Source: Cloeon dipterum (lineage: Eukaryota; Arthropoda; Insecta; Ephemeroptera; Baetidae). Taken from it: a stretch of 64,000 nt of DNA. Position 1 is the first letter of the stretch. Each line of letters starts with the position of its first letter. The notes beneath the pieces were generated by a model. The model ran no database searches. It was not told where the DNA came from and was given only the letters and a program-made list of their open reading frames with translations. Made by a program: the position numbers and the translations under genes. Of this stretch, positions 24,573 through 35,750 are shown piece after piece. Location of the stretch: contig NC_088789.1 in assembly GCF_949628265.1 (NCBI RefSeq), positions 31,799,883 to 31,863,882 of the forward strand. Direction: 5' to 3'.

Positions 24573-26500
24573 ATGGCAGACGAGATTAAAAATTTCAAGG
24601 CAAGAATCAGAAGGATTGCTTCAAAGATGGGAATTAACCTCAACCCTGACTTTGAATTGGATGATCTCCTGATTTTTTTGCGTGAGTGTCTAAAACACTT
24701 AAATATTTTCAATAATAATTTATGAATGATTATTTGGCAGCGAATAAATCATTAAAAACTCTGGCGTTGAAAGTGATGAAGATGAATTGCACGTATTTAG
24801 TCAATGACCACAAAGTGCTGCAAAGTTGGATAATACCAATCTTAAGAGAAATCCTCAGTGATGATCTTAGAGAGCTTAATTTGACGGGATTCATGACTCA
24901 TTGCAAAGAAGACGTGCCGTATACTTATTTTAAGTTGGTATATTTTGTGTTTTAAAACCAAAAACTTGATATTTTACAATTTTCCTCTTCATTTAGATTC
25001 TATATATGATCAGTGCCATTGATAATAACATCCAAGTGCTCCAAATCTTCGGTGAAGATGACCAAAATTGTTTCACACACGCGCGGTGCAAAGTGAAGCA
25101 GCGGGAGATGATATGTCTTCAAGATTTGCAACATCTGCGAGAGCTCCACATCACGCTCTTTACGTTCTATCTGCAACCCGTGATGGATCTTTGCTTCAAA
25201 GTGCCCACGCTGGTGCACGTCAACGTCAATCTCAAAATCACGGAATTGCCAGATGAAGAAGAATTGATTTTAAAGCTTGGCAACCTGAAAGCTTTCCAGT
25301 GCAATTGCATTTTGGATGACGATGAGTTATTCGATAAATTCATTCTTCTGTGCTTGGATAATCTCACGAAATTGCAATTGATTGGAGTCCCGTGCAGTCC
25401 ATTCTGCGAAACATATGAAATCTCTGATTCCGACGATGGACTAGGCTACTCCAATCTTAGACATTTGAACGTTGACGAAAGACTAATTCGTTGGGGAAAA
25501 AATTTGCCTGAAAAGTTTCCTCTCGTTTCGCATCTTAAAGTAAGTATTTCCATAGCATACTTTTTCTTGGAGACCGTCTTATTGACGACGTTTCTGAGCG
25601 ATTCTCTAGATTTAGGAGATGTGATTTGGTTTACGCTATAATTTTTAAATGATATGATTTCAGATTGATTTGCATGACTATGATGTCGTGGTGGAAGGTT
25701 TGGAGCTCGATTTAGGGAAATTTACGAAACTCACGAGTCTAAACCTTCAATTCATATCTGCGAATGATATGTTCAGCATCCTAAGGAATTGCGGATTGAA
25801 CCTTCGTGAACTGCACGTGGTGATCGAAAATGAAGTTCAACCTCAAACCTTATCCTACGCCTTAATATTTGAGTTTTGCCCTTACCTGGAAAAGATCTAC
25901 ATGCAATATAAGATAATAAGGCAGGAGCCTCACGAGCCAGAGCAGATTCTCTCATTTGCTAACATCAACGAACTTATGATGCATATGTATTAATATATGA
26001 TTTATAATTATGTAGAATGTCTATTACTTTTTATATTCTCTATTTCAACAGGAACGATACGGTACTGAATTCCGTTGTGTTTGCACCTGAGCTGAAAAAG
26101 GATGAGATAATTTGCGATGAGTTTTACGATGTGTATTATCCTGGATATTTGAAGAGATTAGAATTGGCCATCAAAGAAAAATCGGCTTGGCAAAAGCTGG
26201 AGCAACTGGCAATCGACTTGCACTGGCTTTATGCTCATCAATTCAATGAAAGACTTTTCATGGAAGTGGCCGCGCTTGTTAAAAATAGCGGCGCGAAATC
26301 TGCGCAGTCTTTCTGTCATCAAATTCAAGTTGAACTATCGTTTGGATTACATCAAGTTGGCCAAAGCACTAAACGACGAGAACGAGACAGAAGAGGAAAT
26401 CCAGGAATGGCTGTGGGATTATAAGGCTACTACGGTCGATTCACTTCGCTTCATTGTGGATGACGATCTGGTCGAAATTCTAGAAATGTTCAACGAGTGA
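24573..26500 (+). pseudogene. L6: LRR-like gene with a frameshift in exon 5
   Basis: Exons 24573-24681, 24741-24937, 24997-25539, 25664-25986 and exon 5 from 26052 copy L4 closely. At about 26280-26285 L6 has one extra A (gttaaaaatagcgg; L4 has gttaaattagcgg). The frame then runs through 38 unrelated residues to a stop at 26424, a 514-residue product, while the expected C-terminus (KFKLNYRLDYIKLAKAL...) continues in another frame to 26500. Exon 4 also ends differently (ELMMHM versus ELKIHL). This is either a recent pseudogene or a gene with a replaced C-terminus; the weakened promoter motif favours decay. Confidence 0.8.
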
Positions 26501-26888
26501 ATTTCCCTCAAATATTTATGAGGGATACTGCATATACATTCATTTCTATGGAAATAAAATGTTTGAACTCAAATTATTGGGCACTGTATTAATTACTAAT
26601 TACACATTCTAGCTCTCCCCTCTGATATAAAACCATTTTTTAAATTTCTTTTTTTTGTAACGTCTCCGCACCTACTCTTTATTTGTATTTTTTAACAAAT
26701 CAAATTGTGATACTTAGATATCCTATAATGCCATCGGAATATATTAAACATTATTTATTTCTCCGGTGACAGTCGTCAATTTGGTAGAGCTTTTTCTGAT
26801 CTAATTCTTCAGAATGAATCGACTTAGTTACTTGGACAAGTGGTTTATAAATATTAGGTATTTTATCCTTTTTAAAATAGCAATTTTT
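26501..26888. other. L6-L7 spacer
   Basis: Copy of the L4-L5 spacer, with AATAAA near 26552; no gene. Confidence 0.4.
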
Positions 26889-26979
26889 CCGTTATCAAAT
26901 CAAGTTCCGCGCCATAATTACCCTTCAAACTCCTCCCACGGTGAGCTCTGTGAACCTATCACCTGTCGCCACATTTCAG
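26889..26979 (+). promoter_or_regulatory. Conserved LRR-family upstream module (L7)
   Basis: CCGTTATCAAATCAAGTTCC plus GCGCC and CTATCACCTGTCGCCACATT. The 5' UTR intron after it has shrunk to about 24 bases (27073-27096), probably too short to splice. Confidence 0.55.
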
Positions 26980-27110
26980 AGATCCCGTTGGTCCGAAGTA
27001 TCCCTGGAAAGCGCTTACCCTGAATCCATTTTGTGTACATTGATTGCTAAAGACGCACGAGATCTAGAAAAGGTGAATTTTTATTTCCCTACACAGATTC
27101 GATTCTAGCC

Positions 27111-29020
27111 ATGGCTGATGAGAAAGAAAATCTCAAGGAACACATCCGCAGGATTGCTTCAAAGTTAAGAATTGATCTCAACCATGACTTTGATTGGAAA
27201 CAGTTATCAACTGATTTGAGTAAGAGCCTGATTCTTTGATTATTTTCAATTTTAATTTATTTTATATTGCAGCTCAAGAATTATTTGTGCCTTTGGCGTT
27301 GGAACTGATGAAGACAAAGTGCACTTTTGTGTTCAGGGACAAGAAATTTTCCTGGGATTTGAACATGTATATCCTTTACGAACTACTCTTCCTTTACGAC
27401 GTGAAAGAACTTGACCTGACGGGATTGATGACCTTTTGCTCAAAAGAAGACAGGAAACTTAATATGTTGAATCATATGGTTGAATATTTAATTGTTATAA
27501 AAGTATTTTTAATTATTTTGGTCTCGCCATATAGATTACTAAACGATTTGAAAACATCGAAGTGATCCGAATATTCAATGACGGATTCGGAAACTATTAC
27601 GGGTACCCGCGTACATCGGAGGGTCTGCAAACATTGATCAAAGACCTGAAAGCTTTGCACCATTTGCGAGAGCTCCAAATCGAGTTGTTCGCGTTCCATT
27701 TGAATGAGGTCATGGATATTTGCTCTAAATTGCCCACTCTGGAGCACATCAACGTCATCCTCGGAGTCCAGCAAGTACCAGCCAAAGAAATAATGTTAAG
27801 GCTGGGCAATTTGAAAGCTTTCCAGTGCGAACCCGTGGTTAAACAAGACATTGCAATATACACGAAATTCATTCTGATGTGCATGGACAATCTCACCAAG
27901 TTGCAATTGATTGGACAACCATGCAGTCCATTCAGCACAAATTATGAAATCGTCAATGCGGACGAACAAGGTTCCACCACCAACTCTTCTCTCCGACATT
28001 TGCTCATTGGCAAATACATGAACTGTGATCGTCAAGGTCTTCAAAGGTATCCTCATGTTTCGCATCTCAAGGTGAGCAATGTTTATTAAATCATATATCT
28101 CTAGCATCCATCATATTTATAATTTATTTTATCATTAATTGACCTATCTATATAGTTTTAAAGTTAATGATATGATGTTGATTTCAGATTGATTTTAATG
28201 GATGGGCAGTCATCCCGGACCATTTAAAAAATGAAAGGATATTATTCCAGAATGTCGAGAGTCTCAACTTGCAAAATGTTACCAAGCGTACTTTGTTCAT
28301 CTTCCTACAGACATACGGACTTTACCTCCGTGCACTGCACGCGGTATTGGTGGTCGAAAAAGATGAATCTTCCGACTGCATGTTCTTCACCAAAATTTGG
28401 TTACTTTGTCCTAGACTGGAAAAAATTTACCTGAATTATCAGATAGATGAGAAGGATTATGAGACAGACCAGAAAATTCTCTTGGCAGTTTCAAAGATTA
28501 ATGAACTCAAGATTAATTTGTACATTCCGATGACTTGTTGATTTTCCTTGAATTTATTCGTGTTTTTCTTCACAGGAAAACCATGATGAGTACCATTATT
28601 GTGACTGCACCGGAGCTAACAAAGATGGAGATAACTTGCGAAGGGATCGACGACTCTCACTTACGGTACTTAGAAAATTTGTGTAGGGATATTAGCGAGA
28701 AAAAGATTCTGCAAAAGCTGGAGCATCTAACCATCGACATGTCCTGGATTTATCCACATCAAATCCAAAATGCAAAATATTTTAAGGGAGCAGCTTCGTT
28801 GGTTAAATTTATGACGACTAATCTGCCCAAGCTTTCTGTCGTCAAATTCAAATTGAACCGTTTCTGCGATTACCTCAGGTTGGCCAACACTTTAAAGGAC
28901 AAGAACACGACTGACTCGGAAATTCAGGAATTATCGCTGATGGAAGGGGTGACTGTTGAGTCACTTCGCTGCATTGTGGATGACGATTTGATCAAACTTT
29001 TAAATATCTACAACGACTGA
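27111..29020 (+). CDS. L7: LRR-like family protein
   Basis: Exons 27111-27219, 27273-27478, 27535-28071, 28188-28519 and 28576-29020 give 542 residues, open throughout. It matches L5 nearly residue for residue in exons 3-5, but exon 2 (DLNMYILYELLFLYDVKEL) is closer to L8 than to L5. That switch inside an otherwise L5-like copy suggests gene conversion between L7 and L8. The intron 4 donor is GTACAT instead of GTATGT. Confidence 0.82.
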
Positions 29021-30180
29021 ATTTCCCTCAAGTACATTTGGAACATTTTAAACTTTATTTTTAATTAATCAAATTTTTCATGCATGCGTTTATTTGTACT
29101 TTCTTATAATTATCAAATCATCATATTCCCTACATAGAATACGGGGCGCGTGTTTTTCTATAATACGCTAGAAACCATTAATAGAGATAGCTTATTTGCT
29201 TCTGTGACTCTGCTGTATCATTAAAAAAATGAAAATTGATCTTGATCAACCATGATAATATAGAATAGTCCATTTTGTCTTTATATAGGAATGGAGAATG
29301 AATATTACAATATGTAACATATATTTTACTGTATAGAACTAGCGCTAATTGTCAATTTTAATGCAAATAAAAAGTGGCTACAAAACTTTCAGGTTTTTGT
29401 GTTTTAATTTATATTTACATTACATTTTACCAAGGACCTAGGAATCCTTTAATAATCATAACAACCATAGAAATAATATGTTGAGTCTGAAAAGAACAAT
29501 TTAAAATGGTTTCATTTTTTTATTTATTTGTTTTTAGGCAGATGAAGAAATTATGGTAACTAAATAGGGCTGTTTACGTTTACATGCGTCACAATTCTTA
29601 CCCAAACTTCAATCTACCATTTGTCCAGGTTATCATTTATTTTGCAGACATTTGTAGATGTACACCATTTTCCACTAGACCCACAAATAGAGTGTACTTT
29701 TTCCCAGACGCGTAGCGGAATACAAATACAAAAATCACGGGTACGCGCCAATCAAAGTGTGAATTTGTTGTCTTTCGAAACACGTCTAAAATAGAATCAT
29801 CAATATCGCTAGGATATCTAATTGTAAGTGGGGAATAAAAAACATTCGTAGGTTGTATATAATGTCAATATTCTGTTAAGAATAATTCATTAAAAATTAT
29901 AAGTTATGAAATTTCTTGTTTTTATCATTGAACAAACGAAATTCTTAGAATTTAATTCGATAAGAATTGAATCATTGAAGGAAAATATATCATTAAATTA
30001 ATGTTTTTAAATCGTGTAAAAAATTAAAGTTCTGAGAGACATGACTACAATATATAAAGAATCTTGCTATGGCTAATAAGCAATTTTTAGGAACGATATA
30101 TGATATTTGAGACCTTCCTCAATTAAATATACACAAAACTTGCATTTTTTGCATTTAATATCACATTAAATTCAACATAG
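29021..30180. other. L7-L8 spacer with a relic of a type-A zinc-finger leader
   Basis: After the L7 3' flank (to about 29400), the stretch 29500-29770 resembles 34970-35280 and 43020-43290: gcagatgaagaaatta, acccaaacttcaat, gcggaatacaaa, tacgcgccaatc. Those other two copies are leaders of zinc-finger genes Z2 and Z4. No zinc-finger exon follows here, so this is a leader relic between two LRR genes. 29800-30180 has no assigned feature. Confidence 0.5.
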
Positions 30181-30258
30181 GTTATGAAATCAAATTCCGC
30201 GCCATCATAACTCCTCCCTCGATGAGCTTTGAACCTATCACCTGCAGCCACTTGTCGG
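30181..30258 (+). promoter_or_regulatory. Conserved LRR-family upstream module (L8)
   Basis: The CCGTTATC start is altered (gttatgaaatc), but TTCCGCGCC and CTATCACCTGCAGCCACTTG remain. The 5' UTR donor follows at 30356. Confidence 0.55.
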
Positions 30259-30472
30259 AGATCCCGTTGGTCCGATGCAACCCCCTGGAAAGCTGCTTTA
30301 ACCTGAATCCATTTCGTGTTCATTGATTGCTTAAGACGTACACGACCTAGAAAAGGTGAGTTTTTGAAATGATTTCTTAAAAATTATGGTGTTTTTATCT
30401 AAACGAAACACGTACTGTAAAGTTGAGATGAAATTTAATTTTTCCCACATATACACAGATCTGATTCTAGCC

Positions 30473-32111
30473 ATGGCTGATGAGAAAGAAAATTTCAAAG
30501 GACATATCTACAGGATTGCTTCAGACTTGGGAATTCATCTCAACCCTGACTTTGATTTGAAAAAGTTATCAACGACTTTGTGTGAGTGCATTAGCGGCTT
30601 TAATTTTACAATTGTATTTAATTAATTTTTTCGTATGGCAGGTAAAGAATCATTTGTACGTTTGGCGTTGAAACTGATGAAGACAAAGTGCACTTTTGTG
30701 TTCAGAGACGCGAAATATTTCAGGGATTTGAAATTTTATATCCTTTACGAACTACTCTTCCTTTACGACGTGAAAGAACTTGACCTGACGGGATTGATGA
30801 CCTTTAGCTCAAAAGAAGACAGGAAACTTAGTGTGTTGAATGATTTGGTAAAATGATGAGTTAATATTTAATGTTATTGAAAATCTTTAATTTTTATAAA
30901 ATGCAATCATTTTTGTCTCCATATATAGATTAAATCGCCACTTGAAAACATCGAAAAGATTCAAATATTCGGTGACGGATGCGGAAACTTTTTTGGGTAC
31001 CCGTATACAGTAGAGGGTCAACAATTATTTAAAAAGGGCCTGAAAGCCTTGCACCATTTGCGAGAGCTTCAAATCGAGTTGTTCACGTTCCATTTGAATG
31101 AAGTAATGGATATTTGCTCTAAAGTGCCCACTCTGGAGCACATCAACGTCATCCTCGGAGTCAAGAAATTGCCAGAAAGAGCAGAATTGATATCAAAGCT
31201 AGGCAACTTGAAAGCTTTCCAGTGCGTAGACATGAAATATCAAGACATGGAAATATACACGAAATTCATTCTGATGTGCATGGAAAATCTCACCAAGTTG
31301 CAATTGATTGGACAACCATGCAGTCCATTCAGCACAAATTATAAAATCGTCAATGCGGACGAACAAGGTTCCACCACCAACTCTTCTCTCCGACATTTGC
31401 TCATTGTCCAATATATGAACTTCAATCGTCGAGTTCTTCAATGGTTTCCTCATGTTTCGCATCTTAAGGTGAACGACAATGTTTACAAAATCATATTACT
31501 CTAGAATCATCAATAATATCTATATTTTGTTGATCATAATGAAATGATGTTGATTTCAGATTGATTTTAATGGATGGACAGACATCCCGGACCATTTAGA
31601 AAATGAAAGGATATTATTCCAGAATGTCGAGAGTCTCAACTTGCAAAATGTCACCAAGCGTACTTTGTTCAACTTCCTACAGACTTACGGATTTTACCTC
31701 CGTGAACTGCACGCGGTATTGGTAGTCGAAAAAGATGAATCTTCCGACTGCATGTTCTACACCAAAATTTGGTTACTTTGCCCTAAACTGGAAAAAATTT
31801 ACCTGAATTATCAGATAGATGAGAAGGATTATGAGACAGACCAGAAAATTCTCTTGGCAGTTTCAAAGATTAATGAACTCAAGATAAATTTGTATATTCC
31901 GATGACTTGTTGATTTTCCCTGAATTTATTCGTGTTTTTCTTCAACAGGAAAACAATGATGAGTACCATTATTGTGACTGTACCGGAGCTAACAAAGATG
32001 GAGATAACTTGCGAAGGGTTCGATGACTCTTACTTACGGTACTTGGAAAATTTGTGTGAGGATATTAGCGAGAAAAAGATTCTGCAAAAGCTGGAGCATC
32101 TACCCGCATAA
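30473..32111 (+). pseudogene. L8: LRR-like gene split by a transposon (5' part)
   Basis: Exons 30473-30581, 30642-30847, 30929-31468, 31560-31891 and the start of exon 5 (31949-32102) are intact and in phase. The insertion at 32103 puts a stop three codons on (LEHL-PA-stop, ending 32111), so the C-terminal ~95 residues are cut from the frame. The missing sequence resumes at 34249-34541. Upstream of the insertion I find no other damage, which suggests the event is recent. Sequence groups with L5/L7 (CSPFSTNY, SSDCMFYTKIW). Confidence 0.85.
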
Positions 32112-34248
32112 AAAAATATAACCCAGGAATATCCGGAATAATCTTAGATTAATCAAAATTTACCCGAAAAAATTAATCCAAAAAAATGATCCAGGATTAA
32201 TCCTGTATTAATTGAGATTAATCTATGAATGTTTAAGATCAATCTAGAGATTAATCTAAAAAAATATTCTCAGATTATTCTTTAGATCATTCTGAGATTA
32301 ATCCAAAAATATAATTTTTGGAATTTTCTTAGAATGAATCCAGATTAACCTTAAATTGTTTTAAAGTTAATCTAGAGATTAATTTACAAGAATATCCCTA
32401 GAATAATCCCAAAAGGGAAATTTGAATATAGTTGATAGATTATCCCCAGATTATTCTATGGATCATTCTGAGATTAATTCAAAATATTTTTTTAATGTTC
32501 CTAGAATATTCTTTAAAAACCCGAAAAGAGAAGAACTTAGATATTTTTCTTACAATTAAAAACACAAAATTAAATATGAAACATAATTTAATCAACAAAA
32601 TTAACTGCCATATTGTTAAATAATATCACAAAAATAGTTTTCTGGGAAATATTTTTTAATTAAGTCGATAATTAAATTTTAATAAAAAAACCTAAACCTT
32701 TTTCGCATTATCTAATACAAAATTATGATGCCTTTTTTCAAAGAAGCTGCCCAGATTAAAAAAGGTAAAAAATCATAAATTCGATTGAATAAATTAATTT
32801 CTTAACACAAGGAGTCTTAATTAATGCTACCGACAAACGGGCAAATTTGTAAATAAAGGTCAGAAGACCAAAAAAGGGTTAAAAGGGCGATTTTAGTGTG
32901 CGCGTGGTAGCGGCGGCTGCACATGCATGCACGCACTTGCATGGAATGCCTGCTGCCTGCCTCAGTTGTGGAGCGGGGGAGGGGCGACGGGCAGCAGGAC
33001 TAGCGAGCAGCAGCAGCAAGAGACTTACAAAATCCTGCTTCGCTCTCTTTGTCTAACGCGTCAACGGTCAACCGCCGTTCTAAGTTAAAGTTATTAACGG
33101 ACGCAGGACGCCGGACGCCGCCAGTAAGGGACAACACGGAACACGGACGTCCCGCAGACTTGGACGGATGGCCTGGATCTTGCGGTCAACAGGGTAAGTC
33201 TCATTTTATAGATTAGCGTCCAAAGAAATTAGAACAGATCGCGCAACTTTGAAATCCAACGGTTTTATTGTAAAATTACACTTTTCGCCGCTACTTATGC
33301 AGTTTTCGCCACCAATATTTTGATATGGGATCCTCTCCAGTCCTCAATGTTCTTAATTAGAACCCCATAAATAAGTTTGGGTGGCGGAAACTGTAAATCG
33401 GTGATGAAAAATATAATTTTTCCATGTAAATCGCGGTCGCATTTTTTGTACGCTTACGAGAATTTTTATTACACATTCCGATTCAATTGGCTTCGCATGG
33501 AAAATGGAAAAATATTATGCATGAACTTGACATACTTCTACCTTCCATTTTCCAAGCAAAGCTAATTGAAAAAAGCTTTTATTTATTTTTTTCTACGAGT
33601 CGCTCCCTTTTTTTAGCTTCAAGCCGTCCGCAGATGTTATGCACGACGGGAAAAGATACAATCGTTTAAGTTCTGCAGTTTGGGCTTCAAGATTGGCGGT
33701 GCTGGCATCGAATGAGAGAAAATTTTGTACCTGATATGATGGAAAACCAATAAATTTTAAAAATTTAACTAAATAAGTTTGTAATTATTTAAACAATTCC
33801 CAATTAAATCGCAGTAATAACATATTTTGAAATATTCTAGGAACAATCTGAGGTAATTTTAAGAATAACTTAGGGATAATATTTGTCACACTTAATATTG
33901 ACCTTAAAATAATATTAGATTAACCAAAGAATGTTCCAGGATGATCCAAAAAGAATAATCCTATGTAAAGATTTGATACGCTAAATATGAATCCCAGATC
34001 AATCCAAAGATTAATCCATAAGTATATTCTGAGAATGTTCTAGGATCATTCTCTAGAGCTTTTTGAAACAAACCCCGGCAGAATAATCCTGGAACATTCT
34101 AAGGATATTCTCTTAAATTAATCTACAGATTAATCCAGTATCACGAAAAACCGTATCATAAGTTCATATATAATTAATTTTTTAGATTAATCCTGGGCGA
34201 AGTCGGTATATTCTTAGAACATTCTCAGGTGATATTTTTTTATGCGGG
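32103..34248. mobile_element. DNA transposon, 2146 bp, TA target site, in L8 exon 5
   Basis: The ends are exact 17-bp inverted repeats, CCCGCATAAAAAAATAT at 32103 and its reverse complement at 34232-34248, flanked by TA at 32101-32102 and 34249-34250. Comparison with L5/L7, which read straight through, defines the boundaries to the base. The outer ~400-bp arms are AT-rich with many degenerate GATTAATC and GAATAATCC motifs. No transposase ORF is visible (longest ORFs ~60 residues), so it is non-autonomous. TA duplication fits Tc1/mariner-like or related superfamilies. Confidence 0.88.
32890..33195 (+). other. GC-rich insert inside the transposon resembling a promoter and first exon
   Basis: Within the AT-rich element this ~300-bp stretch is GC-rich and CpG-rich, with GCAGCAGCAGC and GGACGCCGGACGCCG runs. 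It ends with an ATG (about 33168), nine codons (MAWILRSTG), and a consensus splice donor GTAAGT at 33194. This resembles a captured host promoter plus first exon. Only sequence style supports this. Confidence 0.35.
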
Positions 34249-34541
34249 TAACCATCGACATGTCCTGGATTTATCCACATCAAATCCAAAATGCAAAATA
34301 TTTTAAGGGAGCAGCTTTGTTGGTTAAATTTATGACCACTAAACTGCCCAAGCTTTCTGTCGTCAAATTCAAATTGAACCGTTGCTGCGATTACCTCAGG
34401 TTGGCCAACGCTTTAAAGGACAAGAACACGACTGACTCGGAAATTCAGGAATTATCGCTGCTGGAAGGGGTGACTGTTGAATCACTTCGCTGCATTGTGG
34501 ATGACGATTTGATCAAACTTTTAAATATCTACAATGACTGA
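34249..34541 (+). pseudogene. L8 exon 5, 3' part stranded beyond the transposon
   Basis: Starting with the duplicated TA, the sequence continues the L8 exon exactly where it was broken and encodes TIDMSWIYPHQIQNAKYF through DDDLIKLLNIYND to the stop at 34541. It is nearly identical to L5/L7 and keeps an open frame, so little time has passed since the insertion. An in-frame ATG near 34260 exists, but no promoter or family domain start. Confidence 0.85.
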
Positions 34542-34985
34542 ATTTCCCTCAAGTACATTTGAAGCATTTTAAACTTTATTTTTAATTGAACAAATTTTGT
34601 AATCAAATTTTTATGCACACGTAATTCAATTTTCTAAGAATTTTTTTCATATCATTTTTTTTAATACTGTACTAAAAACTATTACTAGAAAGCTTTTGCT
34701 TCTTGTGACTCTGCTATGAATTATAGTATAAAAATGAAAATTGATCTTGATCAACCAAGATGATATAGGAAAATCCATTTTCTTTACAGCAATGGAGAGT
34801 GAATATTAAAATATACAATTAGCTTTATTTGTCCATTTTAGATGCAAATAAAAATGGCTACAAAACAACTTAAAGTTTTTTTATTGATTTAAATTAACAT
34901 AATATTTGATCATCAACGACCAAGGATCCCTTTTATTATGTTGAGTCTGATAACAACAATTTGAAATGGTTTCAGATGTTTTTTT
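34542..34985. other. L8 3' flank
   Basis: Matches the L7 3' flank (29021-29500), including gatcttgatcaaccaagat. No gene. Confidence 0.45.
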
Positions 34986-35750
34986 GTAGGCAGATGAAGA
35001 AATTAATATAAAGGAACGTTTCGTTCATCAATGCGTTGTACAATTCTGACCCAAACTTCAATAGAACAAAATAAACAGAGGTTCATGCGTTAAAAGCGTT
35101 GCGTATATGTCAACCATTTGCCAGATTTACCTTTTGACATATATTATGAAGGTCATTTCCCCGCAGGCGCATAAAAAGCGCGTACTTTTCTCCTAGAAGC
35201 GTTACGGAATACAAAAATCAGGAGTACGCCAATCAAATCGCAGCAATCAAAGAGTGCTGAACGCTGATTGGTTGTCTCTTGAAAAACGGGAACGTAAAGA
35301 CAAGGAGTTAAATAATATGCAACACGATTTTTACGTATTGAAGCATTTTATCAAGCTTTTAAGAGCTTTCAGAAATTACCAGATCCAGGTAGTAAATTGA
35401 TTAAAAAAATAAACAAACGAATAACGAAAGACGTGGAAAGAAAGTTACCTGCAGCCAGATAGCAGCTTCAAATTTTCTTCTCCTTGTCGCACACACCACT
35501 GAGAGGACGTGTGCTTTATGATTTGTGGTTGATAGCGGCAAACAGCTGATTACGAATCCACGCTTGAGGCTAGAGACCTCTTTCCAAATTTTACAACGCA
35601 CACAAGGCACGACTTCACAGGACCAGGACGACGCGTGAAGCAATATCCACGTGAAAAATTAGTATGTTTACAACAAGAAGAATCTGGGCATTGAAATTTA
35701 ACGGAAAACACTTGTTGGGAATTTTTTTACTTTGTATAGCGAGCCAAGAG
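34986..35750 (+). promoter_or_regulatory. Type-A leader of zinc-finger gene Z2
   Basis: The stretch is near-identical to 43015-43762 before Z4. It holds an inverted CCAAT box (gctgattggttg, about 35263) and a downstream motif set also found at the start of type-B leaders. A pyrimidine-rich splice acceptor (ttttttactttgtatag) ends at 35739, 11 bases before the Z2 ATG. The left edge fuses with LRR 3' flank sequence. Confidence 0.55.

Larger units (their letters stand above)
24110..29105. repeat. Two-gene duplication unit, copy 2 (L6+L7)
   Basis: Near-identical repeat of 18835-23895. Differences include a one-base insertion in L6 exon 5 and a ~53-bp deletion in the L7 5' UTR intron. Confidence 0.88.

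Noticed and set aside
33377..33669. Short ORFs inside the L8 transposon as a transposase
   Set aside because: Only ~60 residues, overlapping in two frames, with no DDE-type motif.
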